Assembly: GCA_013215515.1 (NCBI GenBank)
Contig: JABSPC010000050.1
Span: forward strand, 1-10,279
Origin: Crocinitomicaceae bacterium
GTDB taxonomy: Bacteria > Bacteroidota > Bacteroidia > Flavobacteriales_D > Crocinitomicaceae
Direction: 5' to 3'
Length of the DNA: 10,279 nucleotides
In this document: piece after piece, positions 1-6,815 of the stretch
How the letters are laid out: every line of letters begins with the position of its first letter
Position numbering within the stretch: the stretch's first letter is position 1
Program-made: the position numbers and the translations under genes
The notes under the pieces: generated by a model
What the model was told of the DNA's origin: nothing
The model's input: only the letters and a program-made list of their open reading frames with translations
Database searches by the model: none

Positions 1-313
1 ATTGCTCAAAATTGTTTAAAAAGACAGTTCGAATTGTTCCATCGACTTCGCCTGAAACGTCCCAGTGCTCATAATCATCTATGAAGGTCGTATTCACCGT
101 GATTGTTTTATTATAACCACGAATCTCCCATTTATCGAAGTCATTTGCGAATGTTGTTTTCAGCGTAACATTTCCAATTTTCCAACTATCCCAATCGTTG
201 TTCAATGTTGTTTTGATACTAGTACTACCACAAATCCAGTTGTCCCAATCGTTTTGGAAACCTGTACGGAAGGAGTAGCTATTATACATCCAGTTAGAGA
301 AATCTCCACTGAA
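1..313 (-). repeat. Coding tandem repeats, about 18-22 residues per unit
   Basis: Six successive copies of an F-x-N-D-W-D-x-W-like core occur in the encoded protein. The first four are spaced exactly 18 codons apart and later ones 21-22 codons. DNA similarity between copies is visible (for example AACGATTGGGA occurs twice) but imperfect. The array continues beyond the window. Confidence 0.8.
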
Positions 314-391
314 GACTGTTTTTGCACGTTGAGCGTTAGAAGCTGTTGTACAAACAAAAAGAATCGATATAATAAGAAATGACCTCAACAT
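1..391 (-). CDS. Secreted Trp/Asp-rich tandem-repeat protein (3' end outside window)
   Basis: This gene is open to the left edge, with 130 codons visible. I do not recognise the family. Residues 1-20 form a clear signal peptide (basic start, hydrophobic ISILFVC core, probable cleavage after ASNA before Gln21), so the protein should be exported. The rest is a tandem repeat with a core of the type F-x-N-D-W/F-D-x-W. Cores begin at residues 27, 45, 63, 81, 103 and 124, with Trp at 34, 52, 70 and 88 (period 18) and then 110. The linkers carry an I/L-K-T-T strand-like motif, suggesting a repetitive beta structure. The ATG shares one base with the permease stop codon (TGATG), so it is probably translated by coupling as the third gene of the ABC operon. 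A role alongside the transporter is inferred from position only. The opposite-strand reading frame over the same bases has no protein-like features. Confidence 0.85.
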   Translation of the reverse strand, partial: MLRSFLIISILFVCTTASNAQRAKTVFSGDFSNWMYNSYSFRTGFQNDWDNWICGSTSIKTTLNNDWDSWKIGNVTLKTTFANDFDKWEIRGYNKTITVNTTFIDDYEHWDVSGEVDGTIRTVFLNNFEQ

Positions 392-1581
392 CAAATAATA
401 ATGTTCGTTTCTTTATCAAATCGTTTGTAGGAAACTATCACAGCAACAACCGCTAGTCCAATCATAACAGCAAAACTTAGTGCTAATAATCCCATGTCGA
501 GTGTTCCAGCGATAAGTTCCTTTGTGGCCAAAACAACATTAACTACAGGAATTAAAGCTGTTGTTCCGTCCAATTCAATACCAGGGAAGAATCCAACCAT
601 CGCAGGCAAAACCATTACGATATTCAAAGGCGTAATGATACTTTGAGCTTCCTTGAAGCTTTTTGCGTAAACAGCGATTGGAATCATAACGCCTGCAAAG
701 AAGACAGTCAATGGAATGAGTAAAGCATAAAGCATAATTATGAATTTAAAATTCAAAATACCGTGAATTATATTCAACAATTCTTCGTTGTCAACAATAT
801 CTAAAACTTCAATGGAGATGAAGAGCCCCAGAAGGGCACAGGAGGCGGCTAGTAGTCCTGAAAGAACAACAACTCCCATTTTACCGAAGAGAATTTGCCA
901 TCTCAATACAGGTGTAGTCAGAAGCGTTTCAATTGTTCCACGTTCCTTTTCCCCTGTAAACAAGTCGATTGCAGGATACATACATCCAATAAATCCAAAA
1001 GCGATGAAAATATACGGCAAGATTCCACCGGCCAATTTCCCAATCATTTCCTTACCTGATGCAATGTTGTTGTAACTCGTTTCAATCGGTCTTAATTCGG
1101 ACTCTTTCAAGTTCATTGCAACGTATCGTTCTTGAGTTGCAATGTCTTCAATAGTGCTCATGTACAATTCAGCACGATCCTTAATTCCCATGTCTGTGGC
1201 ATTGAAATAAATCGAAACTGGAGCTGGAGTTTTTTCGGCCATGTATTTTTTGAAATCTGAAACGAAGTACATCCCAATCTGAATTGAATCCAATTCAATG
1301 GCCTTAATCAACTCCAACGTATCTTTGTAAAACGTGATTTCCTTTTTTCCCATTTCGTCAGGAAGCTCTTCCATATGCTTGACGACGTAATTGTCCTCGT
1401 TTCCAACGATACCAATCTTAATCGTTTTTTTCGCCGCCTCTTCAGAGAATGAAGCGGAAATTCCAACAAATACGTTTAGAATTATCGGGAAAATAAGAAC
1501 TGGAATCACTAACATCATTATCAGTGTTCGCTTATCTCGAAGCGTATCTTTTAATTCCTTTTTGAATATTGTAAAAATCAT
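391..1581 (-). CDS. ABC-2 type permease, NatB-like
   Basis: This is a 396-residue membrane subunit of an ABC exporter of the NatB/ABC-2 family. It opens with the typical cytoplasmic stretch FKKELKDTLRDKRTL (6-20), followed by TM1 (about 20-40). A large extracytoplasmic domain follows (about 41-182), then five more hydrophobic segments near 183-203, 233-256, 280-304, 318-336 and 362-384. The family hallmark GEKERGTIETLL (210-221) lies in the cytoplasmic loop after TM2, and the NALIPVVNV-like stretch near 342-350 is also characteristic. NatB with NatA in Bacillus subtilis extrudes sodium, but homologues are diverse and the substrate here cannot be read from sequence. The ATG overlaps the ATPase stop by 4 nt (ATGA), and its own stop overlaps the start of the secreted repeat protein, so the three genes form one coupled operon. 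Confidence 0.92.
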   Translation of the reverse strand: MIFTIFKKELKDTLRDKRTLIMMLVIPVLIFPIILNVFVGISASFSEEAAKKTIKIGIVGNEDNYVVKHMEELPDEMGKKEITFYKDTLELIKAIELDSIQIGMYFVSDFKKYMAEKTPAPVSIYFNATDMGIKDRAELYMSTIEDIATQERYVAMNLKESELRPIETSYNNIASGKEMIGKLAGGILPYIFIAFGFIGCMYPAIDLFTGEKERGTIETLLTTPVLRWQILFGKMGVVVLSGLLAASCALLGLFISIEVLDIVDNEELLNIIHGILNFKFIIMLYALLIPLTVFFAGVMIPIAVYAKSFKEAQSIITPLNIVMVLPAMVGFFPGIELDGTTALIPVVNVVLATKELIAGTLDMGLLALSFAVMIGLAVVAVIVSYKRFDKETNIII

Positions 1582-2363
1582 AATTGAGCTTCTTTAGATT
1601 GTGATGATGCATTGACAATACGGATAAATTCTGCCGTTAAGTTTTCGGCTTGCATTTGACCTTTAAACTCATCCATTGTTCCGTCGAACAACATTTTTCC
1701 TTTATGGATAATCGCCATATCATCGCAGAGCAAATCCACTTCACTCATAATGTGACTTGAGAAAATAACGGTTTTACCATCGTTCTTACAATCGCGAATT
1801 AATTTGATGATATTCTCAGCTGTAATTACATCTAATCCGCTTGTAGGCTCATCAAACACAACCACTTCAGGATCGTGAATCATTGTTCTACAAATGGAAA
1901 CCTTTTGCTTCATCCCAGTCGAAAGTTTACCTATTCGTTTTCCTTTGAAATCGTGCATGTCAAGCAAAGTGTACAAACGGTCTTTACGTTCTTCAAAATC
2001 AGATTTAGAAACTTCATACAAATCAGCGAAGTATTTAATTACTTCATCCGGAGTCAATCTCGCGTAAAGTCCTGTTGTACCAGTCAAGAAACCAATTTTT
2101 CTTCGAGCCTCTTGAGGATCTGCAATGGCATCTATTCCAGCAATATTAATTGTTCCTGAAGTAGGTTTAAATATTGTTGAGAGCATTCGAAGTGTCGTTG
2201 TTTTTCCTGCTCCATTCGGTCCCAATAACGAAAAAACACGTCCTGGTTGACATTTGAAGTTTATTCCGTCTACAGCGACAGCCTTGGTATCTTTAGTGTT
2301 GAGTTCTTTCCGTTGTTGTCTGGAAAGAATGAATTCCTTTCTTAAATCTGAAACTTCAATCAT
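1578..2363 (-). CDS. ABC transporter ATP-binding protein, NatA-like
   Basis: This is a 261-residue nucleotide-binding subunit that would power the adjacent permease at the inner face of the cytoplasmic membrane. Visible motifs are Walker A GPNGAGKTT (48-56), signature LSTGMKQK (147-154), Walker B VVVFDEP (167-173), D-loop SGLD (175-178) and switch histidine His204 in FSSH. The Q-loop region reads GFLTGTTGLYARLT (91-104), which is how NatA-type proteins look rather than the usual GYxPQ. The start is the ATG at 2363; a TTG one codon upstream is in frame but less likely. It is the first gene of the operon and overlaps natB-like by ATGA. Assignment to the NatA subgroup is firm; the transported substrate is unknown. 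Confidence 0.94.
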   Translation of the reverse strand: MIEVSDLRKEFILSRQQRKELNTKDTKAVAVDGINFKCQPGRVFSLLGPNGAGKTTTLRMLSTIFKPTSGTINIAGIDAIADPQEARRKIGFLTGTTGLYARLTPDEVIKYFADLYEVSKSDFEERKDRLYTLLDMHDFKGKRIGKLSTGMKQKVSICRTMIHDPEVVVFDEPTSGLDVITAENIIKLIRDCKNDGKTVIFSSHIMSEVDLLCDDMAIIHKGKMLFDGTMDEFKGQMQAENLTAEFIRIVNASSQSKEAQL

Positions 2364-2421
2364 CAATTAAATTATTTGGAACAAATTTAAGGATTGCCTC
2401 TGATTTATCTATATTTAATCC
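2364..2421. promoter_or_regulatory. Divergent intergenic region with a weak Bacteroidota -7-like box
   Basis: These 58 bp separate the ABC operon from the divergent TfoX-like gene and must hold both starts of transcription unless these lie further away. On the minus strand, TAAATTTG (2389 to 2382) matches the Bacteroidota -7 consensus TAnnTTTG and would give a short leader for the ATPase gene. I see no convincing -33 TTG-type box at the expected distance, so this is a weak call. Confidence 0.3.
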
Positions 2422-2781
2422 ATGGCATACGATGAATACTTGGAGGAACGGGTAAATAACGTTTTAAACGAACGGCATGTTCAGTTCGATGCTCGAAAAA
2501 TGATGGGTGGACTCATTTATGTGGTTGACGAAAAAATGTGTTTTGGAATCGTTAAAGATGAATTAATGGTGCGTGTTGGAATTGACGCGTATCCTGAATT
2601 AATTGAACGAGAACGAGAAGGAGCAAGGTCAATGGATTTTACCAAACGACCAATGAATGGATTTTTTTATGTTGCTCCAGAAGGATTTGATTTTGAATCG
2701 GATCTTGAATTTTGGATTCAAAAGGCTTTAGATTTCAATCCGTTTGCTGTTGCGACTAAAAGCAAAAAAAAGAAGAAATGA
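2422..2781 (+). CDS. TfoX/Sxy N-terminal-domain protein
   Basis: This 119-residue protein consists of a single TfoX N-terminal-like domain. The diagnostic pattern is KMMGGLIYVVDEKMCFGIV (26-44) followed by a beta strand ELMVRV (47-52), then MDFTKRPMNGFFYV (71-84) and a C-terminal helix around Trp98. It lacks the C-terminal helical domain of full-length Sxy/TfoX competence activators. Stand-alone N-domain proteins are common in Bacteroidota and their function is not established, so a competence role should not be assumed. The C-terminus ends in five lysines. The stop overlaps the next gene's start by 4 nt (ATGA), implying co-translation with the membrane glycosyltransferase-like protein. Confidence 0.85.
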   Translation: MAYDEYLEERVNNVLNERHVQFDARKMMGGLIYVVDEKMCFGIVKDELMVRVGIDAYPELIEREREGARSMDFTKRPMNGFFYVAPEGFDFESDLEFWIQKALDFNPFAVATKSKKKKK

Positions 2782-4292
2782 TTCTCAAAGGACTAAATCT
2801 TAATTGGAAGTCATTTCTAGTGCTGTTGTTGATTTTTTCAGCTTCGGTTGCAATCAGGGTTCCAAATATTGATCGTCCTTTATCAAAACACCATGAGTTT
2901 GTAACGGCTGTTTCCCTTAGGGTACTTCAAGTTTGGGAAGAAGAGGGCGGTGGAAGGTTTAACTATGTTCCGACCATGAATTACAAAGGGGATGCAAATA
3001 AGTACATCAACAACCACGCGAGTACATCGGATGGAATGATGGATTCCCAAGGAAACTACTATTATGTTTCTCACCCGCCACTTGCCTATATGATTCCACA
3101 TTTTGTTTTCAAAGCACTTCATGTAAAGCCAACGGTTTTTGCACTGCAGGTATTCCATTTATTCATCAACTTCTTCACTGCGATTTGCATCTATTTGATT
3201 GTCGTTTCAATGAAGCCAAATAGAGCCCGCGCTGGTCTTGAGAAAACCGCATTACTCGCTTTCATTCTATACGTCTTTTCTTCTGCAGTTCTATGGTTTC
3301 AAGCGAATACCTATATGAGTGATATGCTCGTTCATTTCTTCTTTGTTGTTGGGATTCTCGTTGGGCAGAAGTGTCTGAAATTTCCTTCAAGTACGAAATG
3401 GCGCATTTTATTCGCGATCAACCTGCTTCTAATGATTTATACATCTTGGCTGGGGCTCTTCTTTGCATTTACTTGTTTTGTTGGAGGGATCACGATTTGG
3501 CGAGAACAAAAGGGAATTCAATTGGCGCTCTATAGTTCTTTGACGTCCATATTGGCTTTGTCATTGGTCTACTTTCAGTACAGTTCAATCAACGGAAGTG
3601 AGGCCTTTTTAGAGCATCTTACCCAACGATTAAATGTCCGCGGAAGTGGAATGGGAGGGAGGACTGGAGGTGTATTAGCGACCAAGTTAAATGAAATTGG
3701 AACGATTGTGTTTAATTACGGGGCGAATTATATAGCTTTTATAGTGGCTGTAGGACTTCTTTTCGCTTATAGATTTAAAGAGTCTTTGGCCAAAGCCAGA
3801 GGGATTTCTAATCTGCTGGCGTTTGCATTGGCTCCTGTATTAATTCTTCATATTGCGTTACTGAATTACTCCAATCATGATTTCACAGTGCTTTATGCAA
3901 GTTGTGTTCTTTCTATTGGATTGGCATTCCTACTAGAGAATTTCTCAGACAAGATAAAATATGGAGTTGTCACCGTTGTTGTCATGGTGTCAATAGGAAC
4001 TTATTTTTATGTGAATCGACCTGGGCCTATTTCATTGAACGGTGATCGCTACGATGTGAGCATGAATATTGGAAAGGTGATTAAGAAAGAAGCAAAGAAA
4101 GATGAAGTTGTCTATCTAATCTCCGACGCTTATGATCCAATGATTGTAGTTTACGCGGAACGGAACGTTGTTCATATTGAACCACAACCAAAAGGCATCT
4201 TGCCTAGAATAGAAACCAAGGGACCATATATCGTCTTTTTTGAAAAAGAAGGTAAAATAACGCACAAGGAACATTTTGTAGGACCTCCGTAA
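2778..4292 (+). CDS. GT-C fold membrane glycosyltransferase-like protein (ArnT/PMT type)
   Basis: This 504-residue polytopic membrane protein has about ten hydrophobic segments between residues 12 and 410 and a soluble C-terminal tail (about 415-504). After TM1 an extracytoplasmic loop carries acidic and histidine residues (Asp32, His38, His39, Glu40), where GT-C enzymes keep their catalytic Asp/Glu. The loop then reaches SHPPLAY (98-104), like the HPPL motif of ArnT/GT39/GT83-type enzymes that use polyprenyl-phosphate sugars. A basic glycine-rich loop (283-298, RLNVRGSGMGGRTGG) lies mid-protein. The likely role is transfer of a sugar to a surface lipid, glycan or protein on the outer face of the inner membrane; donor and acceptor are unknown. 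It is translationally coupled to the upstream TfoX-like gene by an ATGA overlap. The family call is moderate because the primary signature of GT-C proteins is weak. Confidence 0.7.
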   Translation: MILKGLNLNWKSFLVLLLIFSASVAIRVPNIDRPLSKHHEFVTAVSLRVLQVWEEEGGGRFNYVPTMNYKGDANKYINNHASTSDGMMDSQGNYYYVSHPPLAYMIPHFVFKALHVKPTVFALQVFHLFINFFTAICIYLIVVSMKPNRARAGLEKTALLAFILYVFSSAVLWFQANTYMSDMLVHFFFVVGILVGQKCLKFPSSTKWRILFAINLLLMIYTSWLGLFFAFTCFVGGITIWREQKGIQLALYSSLTSILALSLVYFQYSSINGSEAFLEHLTQRLNVRGSGMGGRTGGVLATKLNEIGTIVFNYGANYIAFIVAVGLLFAYRFKESLAKARGISNLLAFALAPVLILHIALLNYSNHDFTVLYASCVLSIGLAFLLENFSDKIKYGVVTVVVMVSIGTYFYVNRPGPISLNGDRYDVSMNIGKVIKKEAKKDEVVYLISDAYDPMIVVYAERNVVHIEPQPKGILPRIETKGPYIVFFEKEGKITHKEHFVGPP

Positions 4293-4337
4293 CGTTCAAT
4301 TCTTTAGATTTCAACAAAAGTAATGTTTAGGCAGTAA

Positions 4338-4748
4338 TTATTTTTTCTTCCGTGTAAGCCCGACATAATTACCAATCGATATTGTTGAATAACTGAATTC
4401 TATTTCACCATTAACTAAAAATAATTTCAATGTATGAGTGTCTTTATTATGTTCATATTTACATTCAAGAATAGTTTTTCGATCTTTCGTTACAGCATTA
4501 AAGGATTCAATTCTTAAGTTGTCATCGAAGAACCAAAGTGTTGTATTTGTGGTGATTGAGTCTATTTCGATTCCAACAATAATTAATCCAACTCCTTTTG
4601 ATTCCGAAATAGTTAGCTGGTCGATTATTTGGGACGATTGCCAGATTGTCCCATTTATTTCATTAAAGTACCTCCCTTTAGTAATTTGTGAGAATGAAAT
4701 AAGAGAGGATAGGCTCAGTAGAAATAGTAAAATCGATTTTTTTTTCAT
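4338..4748 (-). CDS. Small secreted protein of unknown function
   Basis: This 136-residue protein starts at the ATG at 4748, which gives MKKKSILLFLLSLSSLISFS, a textbook signal peptide with cleavage near Ser20/Gln21. An upstream in-frame ATG would add eight residues before the signal and is less likely. The mature part is about 115 residues, rich in alternating hydrophobic/polar stretches that suggest beta strands, with Trp in NGTIWQS and TLWFFDD, and ends in three lysines. This could be a small beta-barrel of the lipocalin-like kind, but no family motif is decisive. It is convergent with the glycosyltransferase-like gene (45-bp gap, no clear terminator seen) and lies downstream of the rhodanese cluster on the same strand (78-bp gap). 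Confidence 0.7.
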   Translation of the reverse strand: MKKKSILLFLLSLSSLISFSQITKGRYFNEINGTIWQSSQIIDQLTISESKGVGLIIVGIEIDSITTNTTLWFFDDNLRIESFNAVTKDRKTILECKYEHNKDTHTLKLFLVNGEIEFSYSTISIGNYVGLTRKKK

Positions 4749-4826
4749 AATTAACATTTTCTGTACTGCCAATAATGTAGTAATAGGTTAGGGAGGAATC
4801 GCAATTGACTCAACTATTTATTAAAT

Positions 4827-5423
4827 CTATCGCGTTCCCTCCAATGTCACAACTGAAGCCACACTTGTACCTTCGAATGTTATTGAATTATCAAATACTG
4901 AAATCAGATCTTTCAATTCATAAATGTTTCTATAACCATATCCGTACAGGTTAATGTACGTTGGGATATTTAGCGCCATAGTAATTCCAAGTGACTGAGC
5001 CGTGTAAATAGGGTCAGGAGCGGAAAATTTAGTAGCAAAGTAAATTTGATCATCCACGAAGTTGTTGTTGCAATAGATGATGACATTCATATCGAGAGTG
5101 GGTAATATTTTCGATAATGTCGCTTGCGTGAAATCCGCAAAGTTTAAATGAATGGCACCTTTGACATGCTTTGCGTCGTACATTTCTTTAGATCGAGTAT
5201 CAAGTATAATAGTGTTCGGATTTTTACTCATACTTTTCATCTCTTCCAATGAGATCATCCGTTCTGCTCTATATGATTCGACTGTGTTTACTAGCGATCT
5301 GAAGGCATCGTAATCTGCGAATGAAGCATCTCTTATAATTGTATCTTCTTGAAGAGTGTCATCTTGCGCAAAAGAAATAGAGATTGTGAAAAGGGCGATT
5401 AGAAGGAAGAATGATTTGTACAT
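4827..5423 (-). CDS. Secreted rhodanese-like protein, paralogue 1 (last in cluster)
   Basis: This 198-residue exported protein has a single rhodanese homology domain. Residues 1-19 are a signal peptide (cleavage about SFA before Gln20). The domain shows the rhodanese pattern: EEMKSM (60-65), strand NTIILDTRS (70-78), AKHVKGAIHLNF (84-95), the catalytic-loop strand IIYC with Cys118, and a terminal NIYELKDL (166-173) resembling the end of the fold. Cys118 is the only cysteine. The loop CNNNFVDDQ lacks the arginine/threonine of classical CxxxxR rhodaneses and is acidic, so thiosulfate transfer is doubtful. The start is the ATG at 5423; a TTG three codons upstream is possible. Compared with the other two paralogues, the C-terminus is extended (ends VVTLEGTR rather than VASN), because this copy diverges at the edge of the duplicated unit. 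Confidence 0.88.
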   Translation of the reverse strand: MYKSFFLLIALFTISISFAQDDTLQEDTIIRDASFADYDAFRSLVNTVESYRAERMISLEEMKSMSKNPNTIILDTRSKEMYDAKHVKGAIHLNFADFTQATLSKILPTLDMNVIIYCNNNFVDDQIYFATKFSAPDPIYTAQSLGITMALNIPTYINLYGYGYRNIYELKDLISVFDNSITFEGTSVASVVTLEGTR

Positions 5424-5498
5424 AATGCTCAATATTTGTTGTTATGAGTTTTTGAACAGCTATTTTTAAAATAGGTTCATTGTGCTCGGATCTTTAAA
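5424..5498 (-). repeat. Conserved intergenic spacer, copy 1, with palindrome
   Basis: This 75-bp spacer between rhodanese paralogues 2 and 1 aligns without gaps to 6060-6134, with roughly ten mismatches. Both copies contain the palindrome CTATTTTTAAAATAG (here 5460-5474), perfect arms around a single central base. It could be a regulator site or a weak hairpin between genes. Its conservation may simply reflect recent duplication. Confidence 0.75.
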
Positions 5499-6059
5499 TT
5501 AGTTAGACGCTACGCTTGTTCCTTCAAATGTGATTGATTTGTCAAAAACTGAAATCAAGTCTTTCAATTCATAAATGTTTCGGTATCCATATCCGTACAG
5601 GTTAATATACGTTGGGATATTTAATGCCATTGTAATAAGAAGTGGTTGTGCTGCATAAACCGGTGGAGGAGTATATGATTTGGTTGGAAAGTAAATTCGA
5701 TCATCTAGAAAGTTGTTGTTGCAATAGATGATGATATTCATATCAAGAGTAGGTAAGATTTTCGATAATGTCGCTTGCGTGAAATCGGCGAAGTTTAAAT
5801 GAATGGCACCTTTGATATGCTTTGCGTCGTACATTTCTTTAGAACGAGTATCAAGTATAATAGTGTTCGGCTTTTCACTCAAACTTTTCATCTCTTCCAG
5901 TGAAATCATCCGTTCTGCTCGATGCGATTCAACTGTATTTACCAGTGTTTTGAAAGCATCGTAATCTGCGAATGAAGCATCTCTTACGATTGTGTCTTCT
6001 TGCGCAAAAGAAATAGAGATTGTGAAAAGGGCGATTAAAAGGGACAGTGATTTGTACAT
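5499..6059 (-). CDS. Secreted rhodanese-like protein, paralogue 2 (middle)
   Basis: This 186-residue second copy of the secreted rhodanese-like protein has a signal peptide at 1-19 and the only cysteine, Cys113, in IIYCNNNFLDD. It lacks five residues present in the others just after the signal peptide (the DTLQE segment), an in-frame deletion or the ancestral short form. Most of the domain is nearly identical to paralogue 1, but the stretch directly after the cysteine loop (about 118-141) is strongly changed: YFPTKSYTPPPVYAAQPLL against YFATKFSAPDPIYTAQSLG in paralogue 1. The start is the ATG at 6059; a TTG three codons upstream is also in frame. It is flanked on both sides by copies of the same spacer. 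The function is unknown; the exported location suggests envelope sulfur/thiol or ligand-binding chemistry, which is inference. Confidence 0.88.
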   Translation of the reverse strand: MYKSLSLLIALFTISISFAQEDTIVRDASFADYDAFKTLVNTVESHRAERMISLEEMKSLSEKPNTIILDTRSKEMYDAKHIKGAIHLNFADFTQATLSKILPTLDMNIIIYCNNNFLDDRIYFPTKSYTPPPVYAAQPLLITMALNIPTYINLYGYGYRNIYELKDLISVFDKSITFEGTSVASN

Positions 6060-6134
6060 AATGGTCAATGTTTGATGTTATGAGCTTCTGTACAGCTATT
6101 TTTAAAATAGGTTCAATATGCTCCGATCTTTAAA
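6060..6134 (-). repeat. Conserved intergenic spacer, copy 2, with palindrome
   Basis: This is the second copy of the 75-bp spacer, between rhodanese paralogues 3 and 2, with the same palindrome at 6096-6110. A third, truncated copy (about 35 bp, 6711-6745) precedes paralogue 3 and then loses similarity, marking one boundary of the tandem duplication unit (636 bp between corresponding positions of copies 1 and 2). Confidence 0.75.
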
Positions 6135-6710
6135 TTAGTTAGAGGCTACGCTTGTTCCTTCAAATGTTATTGCCTTGTCATGAACGGAGATCAAGTCTTT
6201 CAATTCATAAATGTTTCTGTAACCATAACCGTAAAGGTTAATGTAAGTAGGAATATTCAAAGCCATGGTAATTCCAAGACGCTCGGCCGCATAAATGGGA
6301 TCCGGCATTGATTTCTTAGTTCTGAAGTAAATTTGGTCGTTCAAAAAGTTGTTGTTGCAATATATAATCACATTGAGATCTTTATTTGGTAGTATTCTTG
6401 ACAAGGATGTTTGCGTGAAATCTGCGAAGTTTAAATGAATTGCTCCTTTCACATGTTTAGCATCGTACATGGCTTTGGATCGTGTGTCAAATATTACCGT
6501 GTTGGGCTTTTCGCTCATGCTTTTCATCTCTTCCAACGAAATCATCCGTTCAGCTCTATGCGATTCTACTGTATTTACAAGCGTTTTGAAGGCGTCGTAA
6601 TCTGCGAATGAGGCGTCTCTTACAATTGCGTCTTCTTGAAGAGTGTCATCTTGCGCAAAAGAAGTAGAGATTGTGAAAAGGGCAATTAGAAGGGCGAGTG
6701 ATTTGTACAT
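6135..6710 (-). CDS. Secreted rhodanese-like protein, paralogue 3 (first in cluster)
   Basis: This 191-residue, promoter-proximal copy of the three has a signal peptide at 1-19 and keeps the DDTLQED segment shared with paralogue 1. It has a single cysteine, Cys118, in IIYCNNNFLND. The variable stretch after the loop reads YFRTKKSMPDPIYAAERLG, more basic than in its sisters, while the C-terminal TYINLYGYGYRNIYELKDL is identical in all three. It ends in VASN like paralogue 2. The start is the ATG at 6710; a TTG three codons upstream is in frame. Being first on the minus strand, it probably shares an upstream promoter in 6711-6815 with the other two copies, although each spacer could also carry its own. 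The fold assignment is good; the enzymatic role is unproven. Confidence 0.88.
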   Translation of the reverse strand: MYKSLALLIALFTISTSFAQDDTLQEDAIVRDASFADYDAFKTLVNTVESHRAERMISLEEMKSMSEKPNTVIFDTRSKAMYDAKHVKGAIHLNFADFTQTSLSRILPNKDLNVIIYCNNNFLNDQIYFRTKKSMPDPIYAAERLGITMALNIPTYINLYGYGYRNIYELKDLISVHDKAITFEGTSVASN

Positions 6711-6749
6711 AATGCTCAATATTTGTTGTTATGAGCTTCCGTACAACAA

Positions 6750-6767
6750 TTGATCCTTTTCGATCAA
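6750..6767. promoter_or_regulatory. Inverted repeat upstream of the rhodanese cluster
   Basis: TTGATC-CTTTTC-GATCAA forms a 6-bp perfect inverted repeat with a 6-nt loop. It lies between the decayed LamG gene and rhodanese paralogue 3, just past where the duplicated spacer stops. It could be an operator or a weak hairpin terminator of the upstream pseudogene; no T-run follows it on either strand, so a classical terminator is not supported. Confidence 0.35.
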
Positions 6768-6815
6768 ATTCACGAAAACACAAGGTGGTATTACAGTGCG
6801 ATAAAGAGAATGCTT

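Noticed and set aside
65..382. Plus-strand reading frame of 105 codons
   Set aside because: It is antisense to the signal-peptide-bearing repeat protein, which is open to the edge and has a clear repeat pattern; the plus-strand product has no domain-like features.
4293..4337. Bidirectional terminator between the convergent genes
   Set aside because: No stem-loop with a T-run could be found in this 45-bp gap on either strand.
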